A DNA stretch of 64,000 nucleotides from Streptomyces halstedii (lineage in GTDB: Bacteria; Actinomycetota; Actinomycetes; Streptomycetales; Streptomycetaceae), in NCBI GenBank assembly GCA_000720535.1, contig JOAZ01000006.1, positions 248,001 to 312,000 of the forward strand. The letters run 5' to 3'. Shown here one piece after another: positions 15,767-22,830 of this stretch. Below the pieces are notes generated by a model. That model had not been told where the DNA came from and searched no databases. It was given only the letters and a program-made list of their open reading frames with translations. Positions within the stretch are counted from its first letter, which is position 1. Each line of letters opens with the position of its first letter. The position numbers and the translations under genes are program-made.

Positions 15767-17438
15767 GGGCGCACACGCTCCCAGGGGTCGCACACGCGTC
15801 CAAGCACGCGTGCGCCGTTGATGCGCCCAGGGGCGTGGGCATCCAATGGGGGCGGGTACGGCGGCGGGCCCCGCCGCGCCACCCGGCGGGTACGGCTGTG
15901 CCGTACACCGCCGAGTCGTACCCGTGAGGACCCGTGAGGACCCCTTGAGGAGGGACCATGGCCGATTCGCCCATGACCGAACCCCAGCAGGAGATCCCGA
16001 CCGAAGTGGTGCGACTGCCCGTGCTCGGCGCCTGCGGCTGCGGCTCGGGCTGCGGGTGCGGCTGCCAGTCCGGCTCCCCGTGCCAGTGCGGCGGCGGCTG
16101 CTGACGGGACACCCGTGAGGCGGGGCCCCGCCACGGGCTCACCCTCCCCCGCGGGGCCCCCCCCCCCCCGCGGGCCGGCCGCAACCGCCGCCGCCCCGGC
16201 ACCGGGGGGCGGCCGGTCGCGGGCTGCACCGGCCGGGGCAGCTTCCGCATCAGCAGCCAGTAACCGGCCGCGGCCACCGTGCCCAGGACCGCGCAGGTCC
16301 CCCAGAGCCAGTCCGCGCCGTAGTGGTCGATCACGAAGCCGGACATCAGCGGGGCGACGAGGGCCGCCGCCGACCAGGACATCGTGTACATGCCCTGGTA
16401 ACGGCCCCGGCCGTGGGCCGGCGACAACTGGACGACGATGCCCGTCTGTGTCGGGGCGTTGACGATCTCGGCCAGCGTCCAGACGCACACCGTCAGCGCG
16501 TACACCCCGACCGACCCGGCGAAAGCGGTCAGCCCGAAGCCGTACCCCGCGATCACCGACGAGAGGATCAGCAGGCGGCGGGGGTCGCGGTGCTGGATGA
16601 AGCGCGTCACCGGGATCTGCATGACCACGATCAGCACGCCGTTCACGGCGATGGCCGTACCGAAGTCGGAGCTGGACAGCCCGTCCGCGCCCATGGCGAC
16701 CGGCAGGCCCACGTACCCCTGCTGGAAGATCAGCGCGACGAGGAACGACAGCCCCACGACACCCATGAAGCGCCCGTCCCGCAGGACGGTGGTCAGCCGC
16801 ACGTCGTCGGGGGCACGGGTACCGGCCGGGGTCTCCACCCGCTCGGGCCGGGACTCCGGCACCTTCAGGAAGACGAGGACGGCGCAGACCAGCGTGAGCG
16901 CGGCCTCGCCCAGGAACCCGGCCAGATAGCTGTACTCGGCGACGAACCCGGCCCCGGCCGCCGAGACGGCGAACCCCAGGTTGATCGCCCAGTAGTTCAG
17001 CGAGAAGGCCCGCACCCGGTCGGCGGGCGGCACGATGTCGGCCATCATCGCCTGCACGGCCGGCCGGGACGCGTTGGAGGCCATACCGACCAGGAAGGCC
17101 ACCCCCGCGATGGCGAGCGGATGGACCATGAAGCCGAGCACCGCCACGGACACGGCGGTGGACAGCTGGGCGATCAGCATCGTGGGCCGCCGCCCCAGCC
17201 GGTCCGTCATCACCCCGGCCCCCAGCGCGGAGACGACTCCGCCCAGCCCGTGGAGAGCGACGACGAGACCGGCGTAGGAGGCGGAGTAGCCCCGGCCCAT
17301 GGTCAGGTAGAGCGCCATGAAGGTGGCGACGAACCCTCCGAGGCGGTTGACCAGCGTGCTGATCCACAGCCACCAGAACTCCCTGGGGAGACCGGCGACC
17401 GTCTCGCGTGCCGCCTTTCTGAGACCGGCGACGGACAT
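15711..17438 (-). CDS. MFS transporter with 3' read-through past a poly-G tract
   Basis: ATG 17438 (MSVAGLRKAARETV) is preceded by GGGGGGAAG. About 410 residues form a 12-helix major facilitator with the loop motif MTDRLGRRPTML. After KLPRPVQPATG the gene meets a run of 13 G (plus-strand C 16157-16169). With 13 bases the frame stays open for ~140 more low-complexity residues, antisense to the Cys-rich peptide and the phoU end; with 12 it would stop at TGA 16141-16139 just after the tract. The short form is the more plausible protein, so either slippage or a base-count error alters the C-terminus. Substrate unknown. Confidence 0.8.
   Translation of the reverse strand: MSVAGLRKAARETVAGLPREFWWLWISTLVNRLGGFVATFMALYLTMGRGYSASYAGLVVALHGLGGVVSALGAGVMTDRLGRRPTMLIAQLSTAVSVAVLGFMVHPLAIAGVAFLVGMASNASRPAVQAMMADIVPPADRVRAFSLNYWAINLGFAVSAAGAGFVAEYSYLAGFLGEAALTLVCAVLVFLKVPESRPERVETPAGTRAPDDVRLTTVLRDGRFMGVVGLSFLVALIFQQGYVGLPVAMGADGLSSSDFGTAIAVNGVLIVVMQIPVTRFIQHRDPRRLLILSSVIAGYGFGLTAFAGSVGVYALTVCVWTLAEIVNAPTQTGIVVQLSPAHGRGRYQGMYTMSWSAAALVAPLMSGFVIDHYGADWLWGTCAVLGTVAAAGYWLLMRKLPRPVQPATGRPPVPGRRRLRPARGGGGAPRGRVSPWRGPASRVSRQQPPPHWHGEPDWQPHPQPEPQPQAPSTGSRTTSVGISCWGSVMGESAMVPPQGVLTGPHGYDSAVYGTAVPAGWRGGARRRTRPHWMPTPLGASTAHACLDACATPGSVCAPTLPPPRPVSGSRRRARP
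15958..16104 (+). CDS. 48-residue cysteine-rich, metallothionein-like peptide
   Basis: ATG 15958 follows an excellent GAGGAGG site. The N-half is acidic/polar (MADSPMTEPQQEIPTEV) and the C-half has eight cysteines in Cys-Gly-Cys and Cys-x3-Cys arrays alternating with Gly and Ser. This layout suggests metal (Zn/Cu) binding or a very small metallothionein; no aromatic residues occur in the Cys part. It lies between phoU and the convergent MFS gene and is opposite the read-through tail of that gene. Function is inferred from composition only. Confidence 0.7.
   Translation: MADSPMTEPQQEIPTEVVRLPVLGACGCGSGCGCGCQSGSPCQCGGGC
16157..16169. repeat. 13-base homopolymer (C on plus strand)
   Basis: Thirteen consecutive C residues inside the 3' end of the MFS gene. 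Its length decides whether the gene stops within 30 bases or reads on for another 430. Confidence 0.9.
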
Positions 17439-17669
17439 AGGGCTTCCCCCCGGGGACGTACGGAACGGTTGGGTGCCGCGGGTGGGCGCCGCGGCTGCGC
17501 GCGGTAAGTGGCCCGGCAGCTGTCCGAACATTACGAAGCCGGAATCCCGGACCGCCACTCAATTGACGCCGACCGTCAAACGTCACACCGCGGCAGCCGT
17601 ACGCGACGCCCGTGTCCGTCCTGTGGCCGGGCGCGCGGGGGCCGATCCGCTTCGATTACGCTCGGACAC

Positions 17670-18431
17670 ATGGCCGACGCACCGTACAAGCTGATCCTCC
17701 TCCGCCACGGCGAGAGCGACTGGAACGCGAAGAACCTGTTCACCGGATGGGTGGACGTCAACCTCACCGACAAGGGAGAGAAGGAGGCGGTCCGCGGCGG
17801 TGAGCTGCTCAAGGACGCCGGCCTGCTCCCGGACGTCGTGCACACCTCCCTCCAGAAGCGCGCGATCCGCACCGCCCAGCTCGCGCTGGAGGCGGCCGAC
17901 CGCCACTGGATCCCCGTACACCGCTCCTGGCGTCTGAACGAGCGCCACTACGGCGCCCTCCAGGGCAAGGACAAGGCGCAGACGCTCGCCGAGTTCGGCG
18001 AGGAGCAGTTCATGCTCTGGCGCCGCTCGTACGACACCCCGCCGCCGGCTCTTGAGGACGGCACCGAGTTCTCGCAGAGCAACGACGCCCGCTACGCGAC
18101 GATCCCGCCGGAGCTGCGCCCGCGCACGGAGTGCCTCAAGGACGTCGTCATCCGCATGATGCCGTACTGGTACGACGACATCGTCCCGGACCTCCTCACC
18201 GGCCGCACGGTCCTGGTCGCCGCCCACGGCAACAGCCTGCGCGCCCTGGTCAAGCACCTGGACGGCATCTCCGACGCGGACATCGCGGGCCTCAACATCC
18301 CGACCGGCATCCCGCTCTCCTACGAACTGGACGCCGACTTCCGCCCGCTGAACCCGGGCGGCACGTACCTCGACCCGGACGCGGCGAAGGCCGCGATCGA
18401 GGCCGTGAAGAACCAGGGCAAGAAGAAGTAG
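17670..18431 (+). CDS. gpmA: 2,3-bisphosphoglycerate-dependent phosphoglycerate mutase GpmA
   Basis: 253 residues. Interconverts 3- and 2-phosphoglycerate in glycolysis. The phospho-histidine motif [10 protein letters not shown] (His11) is at the start, the second catalytic His is in [11 protein letters not shown], and substrate-binding [13 protein letters not shown] is present. Length and motifs match the dPGM family. TACGCT sits seven bases before ATG 17670 and there is no ribosome site, so the mRNA is probably leaderless; an in-frame start further upstream (17508) is unlikely. Confidence 0.97.
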   Translation: MADAPYKLILLRHGESDWNAKNLFTGWVDVNLTDKGEKEAVRGGELLKDAGLLPDVVHTSLQKRAIRTAQLALEAADRHWIPVHRSWRLNERHYGALQGKDKAQTLAEFGEEQFMLWRRSYDTPPPALEDGTEFSQSNDARYATIPPELRPRTECLKDVVIRMMPYWYDDIVPDLLTGRTVLVAAHGNSLRALVKHLDGISDADIAGLNIPTGIPLSYELDADFRPLNPGGTYLDPDAAKAAIEAVKNQGKKK

Positions 18432-18453
18432 CCCTCCGCTCTTCCCACTTCGG

Positions 18454-18489
18454 ACCCCCTGCGTGCCGGCTCCCGGCGCGACAGGGGGT
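18454..18489 (+). terminator. Terminator after gpmA
   Basis: ACCCCCTG and CAGGGGGT form the outer stem, with an inner GCCGG-CTC-CCGGC stem, about 25 bases after the gpmA stop. Confidence 0.8.
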
Positions 18490-18527
18490 TCCGTGTCGTG
18501 GGGGCGGTGCACCGCCCGGGGCGTGGG

Positions 18528-18938
18528 CTACCTCGCGTCGGGAGTGTTGAAGTTGACGCCGGAGAAGTCACGTCCCTGGAGGACCGGGGCGTGCTGGGTG
18601 CCTCCGCTGATCTCGTTACTCGTCTCGCCGTCCCCGGTGCGCAGCTCCCGGGCCTGCTGGTGCCACTGCGCCAGGCCCGCCCCGAAGGAGGGGTCGTGCT
18701 GGGCGCGGCGGCTCAGGGCCTCGCTCAGGGCGCGCGCCCGTTCCTCGTCACGGGGTGCCTCGTCGAGCGCGGTCAGCTCCTCTTCGCCGGTCGTCACGGC
18801 CCGCCGGTCGACGACGCCTCCCTGCGATCCGGGAGCTCTGCGCACCAGGCCGCTCAGAGTCAGCCAGAGGTGCCGCCCGGCCTCCCCCGCCGTCCCGGTC
18901 GCCATCGCCACAAGGAGTCCTGCTGAGATCGGGTCCAT
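18528..18938 (-). CDS. Small protein with STAND-associated C-terminal motif
   Basis: 136 residues from ATG 18938. No enzyme signature is seen. Residues 1-30 are mildly hydrophobic (ISAGLLVAMATGTAGEAG), 50-100 predicted helical and charged. The C-terminus (N108 to F130) reads N-x-I-x-GG-x5-P-x-L-Q-x-RD-x2-G-x2-F. A near copy of this glycine-rich segment occurs between the N-terminal helical domain and the NB-ARC domain of the ATPase at 22.8 kb. In actinobacteria such segments join effector-associated domains to STAND NTPases, so this protein may be a partner or adaptor of the island's ATPases. That is inference. Confidence 0.7.
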   Translation of the reverse strand: MDPISAGLLVAMATGTAGEAGRHLWLTLSGLVRRAPGSQGGVVDRRAVTTGEEELTALDEAPRDEERARALSEALSRRAQHDPSFGAGLAQWHQQARELRTGDGETSNEISGGTQHAPVLQGRDFSGVNFNTPDAR

Positions 18939-19230
18939 ACCGTGCGTCCCCCGCCCGTGAACAGATCGGAGCACCAGGGTCTCAGGAAGCGTCTTCGGGA
19001 GGAAGGGGACAATCAAGCCGTAGCCCGTGGGTGCGGGGGACGGTGGCCTGTCGTGACCGGGACGTGTTTCTCCGAACGCCCCGACAGCGGCCCTCCGCTC
19101 GGCTAGCCTGGGATCGGACCGCCATCCGCCCGTTGCCGATCTCATCCCTCCTGGACACCCCTCCGCCATGGAGTGTCCGGTACCGAGTGGGCTATGCGCA
19201 TTTCGGTACCGGATTTACACGCGCCGTCGG
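18939..19230. other. Intergenic region in STAND island
   Basis: About 290 bp with no supported gene. It should hold the promoter of the 136-residue protein gene. No repeat or palindrome stands out. Confidence 0.4.
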
Positions 19231-19332
19231 TCAGCTGTACATCGACGACACCCATCCGTGCACGTTCACCGCATATGCGATGCAGGTGAGGCAGGAAAGC
19301 GCTGCTACGGCCGGGAGGATGCGCTTGAGCAT
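19231..19332 (-). CDS. 33-residue hydrophobic leader-like peptide
   Basis: ATG 19332 has AGGA six bases upstream. The peptide is MLKRILPAVAALSCLTCIAY plus a short polar end (13 residues): a basic start, a 17-residue hydrophobic helix and a polar tail, resembling a signal peptide or single-span membrane peptide. It lies downstream of the SARP/NB-ARC regulator on the same strand, the position that afsS has beside afsR, but the sequence is not AfsS-like. Very short, hence moderate confidence. Confidence 0.45.
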   Translation of the reverse strand: MLKRILPAVAALSCLTCIAYAVNVHGWVSSMYS

Positions 19333-19434
19333 GTGGTTCCTATCCGTTCTGCTTTTCAAGGATCGAAGGCACCGCGAAATGGGCGGACTGCACCCCCAGG
19401 GCCGTTGCAGCCGCCGCCAACCGCGATGATCCGT

Positions 19435-19463
19435 AGCGTAATGGCCGTACAGGAATTCGTACA
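19435..19463 (-). promoter_or_regulatory. Candidate promoter of the 33-residue peptide gene
   Basis: On the minus strand TGTACG occurs twice, 12 bp apart, followed five bases later by TACGCT, a good -10 element. The spacing of repeat to -10 resembles promoters activated by SARP proteins, though the period is 12 rather than 11 or 22. The mRNA leader would be about 95 bases. Confidence 0.35.
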
Positions 19464-19569
19464 AATCAAATGTGTGTCCGGCCGGCGAGGCATTTCCCTT
19501 TGTCATATGCGCGAGCCGTGGGCACCGTCGCCATGGATCCGGGGGCAGCGACCTCCGGCCGATCCGTCC

Positions 19570-22500
19570 CTACCGGTTCTCCCGCGTTCCCCGCAGTTCG
19601 GTCAGCGCCCGTGCGGCGCGGGCCTCTTCCGCCGGGGCGCCGATCCGCCGGCTGATCGTCAGGCTCTCCTCCAGGTGGGCCACGGCCGACTCCGTCCGGC
19701 CCAGAGCCTGTTCAGCCCGCGCCAGGTCGTAGAGCACCTCGGCCTCCTCACCTGCGGCACGGATACGGCGGGCCACCACGAGGGCGGCGGTGTGCCAGTC
19801 CAGCGCCTCCTCACCCCGACCGGCGGCGCGGTGCGCGCGGCCGGCCCCGTTCAAGGCGATCGCTTCCCCTCGCCGGTCCCCCACCTCACGCAGCACCGGA
19901 AGCACCACCCCGTACAGAGAAAGGGCTTCGTCCGTTTTCCCGAGGACATCCAGAACACTGGCCAGGTTCATGTGCATGGTCGCCTGGTCCCTCCGGCTCC
20001 CCATTCCCTTCGCCACATCTATCGCTTCCCGGTACGCCCGTTCCGCCGCCTCCGGATTCCCCATTCTCTGATGCAGTTGCGCCAGGTTGTTCAATGTGCT
20101 GTATCTGCCGCGGGAATCGCCTATGCCGGAGAATTCACGTAAGGCGGTCATGAAGCACGCCAATGCTTCCCGATTTTCCGCCAGATGGAGATGGGTGATA
20201 CCGAGCATATTGCGACTGCGTGCCGTGTGTAACGCACTCCCGGATCTCGTCAGCAAATCCAGGGAACGCTTCTGGAGGGACTGGGCCAATGCGTACTGAC
20301 CTGTTTGCCACAGGGGTACCGACAACTGGTGGACACAGTGGACCTCAAGCTCAAGATTCCCCAGCGCGCGCGCCGCTTCCAGGGCTTCGCGGGCTTCCGC
20401 GATGCCGTCCTCGTAGCGGGAGCCGTGGGTGTGTACGGCGCTGAGGTCGAGCAGGGCCCGCGCCCGCGCTGTGCTGTCGCCCACGGATCTCCAGTACGCG
20501 ACGGCCCGTCGCAGCAAGGGCTCGGCCGTCGCGAGGTGTCCTTCCATGTCCAGGAAGCCCGCGAGCACATGGACCGCACGAGCCAGTGGGCGCTCCGGAC
20601 CGTGATCCGCGAGCCCGTTCAGTACGTCCAGGAGATTGGCGCCCTCGGTGATCAGCCATTGTTCGGCCGCGTGCGCGTCGGCCATCTCTGGAGGCTGCGG
20701 AGTGGTCGGGCCGAGGCTGCCGGAAGAGGCCCGGGAACGGAACGGGTACGCCAGCCGATCGGCGCGGTCCGCGGCGCCGAGGTAATGGTCCATGAGGATT
20801 ACAGCGGCCTGCCGCACGTCCTCCGCCGAGTCTGCGTCACCGGAGTCGGTCAACGACCGGGCGTATCCACGCAGCAGGTCATGCATGGTGAACCGGTGCG
20901 GGGAGGGCTCGGACACGAGGTGATGAGCCATGAGTTCTTCCAGCACACGTTCGGCGGTGTCGGGGGAAAGGCCGGTCAGAGCCGCCACCGCGAAAGGCCC
21001 GAATTCCACTCCGCGATGCAGGCCTATACGCCGGAAGACCAGTTGCTGACGGGAGTCGAGCGCCTGGTAGGACAGTTCGAAGACACGCGTCATCGTCCTT
21101 TCGCCGTCCCGCAGTTCGGCGAGGTGGCCACCGTCACGGCCCAGCTGCCGCACGAGGTCGGACGTGGTCCAGGACGGGTGGGCGAGCAGCCGGCTGGCGG
21201 CGATCTCGACGGCCAGGGGCAGGTGGTCGCATATGCGAACGATCTCGGCCACATCGGTCTCGCTGGTCCCGGCTCGCGTCCCGAGGCGTTGCACGAAGAG
21301 GGCGACCGCGTCCTGGGGCGGCAGTACGTCGAGCGAGAGCGCCCGGACGCCCGGGAGCCCTGGGAGGCGCCGTCGGCTGGTCACGATGACCGCCGTCGGC
21401 GAAGCCCCGGGAAGCAGCGGCCGGACCTGCTCCGAGTCGGCGGCGTCGTCCAGGATCACCAGCATGCGGCGGTCACGGGCCGACGAACGCCACAGGGCGA
21501 CCAACTCCTCCGTGGAGCGCGGCAGGTCCTTCACCTCCATGCCGAGCAGACGGAGCAGTTCGGTGAGCACCTGACCGGCGGACCGTGCCGGGCGGTCGGG
21601 TGCGCGCCCTCCCAGATGGACGAAGAGGCGCCCGTCGGGGAACCGCTCCCGCAGCTGATGGGCGACGTGTACGGACAAGGACGTCTTTCCGACACCTCCC
21701 ATCCCGTGGATCGCCTCGACCGTGACCACGACAGCCGCCCCGCCGTCGCCTTCACTCAGAACCGTGCCGAGCCGGTGCAGTTCGTCGGTCCGGCCGACCC
21801 AGGGCACGTCACGCGGCAGGTTGTCCGGAGCCCTGTTCGCCCGCCGTGCGGACTCCTCCTGGCCGCCTGCCGCGTACCGCAAGAGGTTCCTCGCGGGGGC
21901 CCCCGACAGGATTCCCTGGTGTACGCGCTGCAATCGGCGGCCGGCGTCGAGGCCGATGTCGCGGACGACGCGTTGCCTGGTCCGCTGGAGCAGCTTGGTC
22001 GCCTCGGCGGTACGGCTGCTGCCGTACAGGGCGACGGCCAGCCGCTCGGCCAGTGCCTCGTCGACGGGGTGTTCTTCCACCAGCGGCAGCAGGACGGGAA
22101 CCGCGTCGGCGCACCTCCCGGTGTCGATGAGGATGTCGGCCCGGGTCATCGCCGCCGCCAAGGCCGTCTCACCGACGGCGGCGCGCAGGTGCTCGGGCCA
22201 GGAGCCGGCGATCCCGGCCAGCGGCTCTCCGTGCCAGAGGCGGTCCGCGCGGTCCAGCAGCCGCAACGCCGCTCCCGCGTCGCTCTCCCGCAGGGCGCGC
22301 CCCTGGCGGACCGAGTCCGTGTAGCACCGCAGATCCACGCGGTCCGGGTGGACCCGCATCAGGTACGAGTTGGACCGGCTGACGATCACGGGGGCGTCGT
22401 CCCCGGCGATCCGCAGGGCACGGCGGATCCTCGACACGTGCGTGTGCAGCGCCTCCCTCGCCTTCGCCGGGGGATGGTCGTCCCACACACGGTGGATCAG

Positions 22501-22638
22501 GGCATCCATGCTCACGCTGCGGTCGGCGTCCCAGGCGAGCGCTGCCAGGGTGAGTCGTGTCTTGGTCGACCCGAGGTCACTGCGGCGGCCGGCTGCCCGT
22601 ACTTCAACCGATCCCGAGAGTCGGATCTCGAACTCCAC
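19570..22638 (-). CDS. SARP/AfsR-type regulator with NB-ARC and TPR domains
   Basis: 1022 residues from GTG 22638, chosen for its GGAGG six bases upstream (an ATG exists at 22692). Order: OmpR-type winged helix (1-90), BTAD (about 95-240), NB-ARC ATPase (about 275-600) with P-loop GMGGVGKTS (312-320) and Walker B MLVILDDAAD, then TPR repeats (about 690-1010). SARPs activate secondary metabolism or local genes by binding direct heptamer repeats. A TTA codon (20142-20140) makes translation dependent on bldA tRNA. The TPR part, about 19.9-20.4 kb, has visibly lower GC than its surroundings. Divergent from the STAND ATPase gene. Confidence 0.92.
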   Translation of the reverse strand: MEFEIRLSGSVEVRAAGRRSDLGSTKTRLTLAALAWDADRSVSMDALIHRVWDDHPPAKAREALHTHVSRIRRALRIAGDDAPVIVSRSNSYLMRVHPDRVDLRCYTDSVRQGRALRESDAGAALRLLDRADRLWHGEPLAGIAGSWPEHLRAAVGETALAAAMTRADILIDTGRCADAVPVLLPLVEEHPVDEALAERLAVALYGSSRTAEATKLLQRTRQRVVRDIGLDAGRRLQRVHQGILSGAPARNLLRYAAGGQEESARRANRAPDNLPRDVPWVGRTDELHRLGTVLSEGDGGAAVVVTVEAIHGMGGVGKTSLSVHVAHQLRERFPDGRLFVHLGGRAPDRPARSAGQVLTELLRLLGMEVKDLPRSTEELVALWRSSARDRRMLVILDDAADSEQVRPLLPGASPTAVIVTSRRRLPGLPGVRALSLDVLPPQDAVALFVQRLGTRAGTSETDVAEIVRICDHLPLAVEIAASRLLAHPSWTTSDLVRQLGRDGGHLAELRDGERTMTRVFELSYQALDSRQQLVFRRIGLHRGVEFGPFAVAALTGLSPDTAERVLEELMAHHLVSEPSPHRFTMHDLLRGYARSLTDSGDADSAEDVRQAAVILMDHYLGAADRADRLAYPFRSRASSGSLGPTTPQPPEMADAHAAEQWLITEGANLLDVLNGLADHGPERPLARAVHVLAGFLDMEGHLATAEPLLRRAVAYWRSVGDSTARARALLDLSAVHTHGSRYEDGIAEAREALEAARALGNLELEVHCVHQLSVPLWQTGQYALAQSLQKRSLDLLTRSGSALHTARSRNMLGITHLHLAENREALACFMTALREFSGIGDSRGRYSTLNNLAQLHQRMGNPEAAERAYREAIDVAKGMGSRRDQATMHMNLASVLDVLGKTDEALSLYGVVLPVLREVGDRRGEAIALNGAGRAHRAAGRGEEALDWHTAALVVARRIRAAGEEAEVLYDLARAEQALGRTESAVAHLEESLTISRRIGAPAEEARAARALTELRGTRENR

Positions 22639-22830
22639 CAGCGTCCTCCCGCCGGTAGGGCCTTCTGCTGGCCGGGCGTACGAGGCTGCCATGAACCTGC
22701 CACCGTGACCATACGAGGACGAATTACGTCCAAAATTAAGCGATTAGAGAGATGTTCCGTTCGTTTCTCGGATGGATTGGGGAGGACGTTCCGAGGTACC
22801 GATCGGGCGACACCGAAAGGAGCCCCGTAC
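22639..22830. promoter_or_regulatory. Divergent promoter region between SARP and STAND genes
   Basis: About 190 bp, clearly AT rich in the middle (22721-22752). It contains an inverted repeat GGACG-AATTA-CGTCC (22717-22731) that may be an operator serving both genes. No SARP-type 11-bp repeat is seen here. Confidence 0.5.

Noticed and set aside
20305-22830. Very long plus-strand frame running into the STAND ATPase
   Set aside because: It is antisense to the SARP gene and has no domain; open frames of this length are common opposite GC-rich genes. The ATPase starts at GTG 22831 with a ribosome site.
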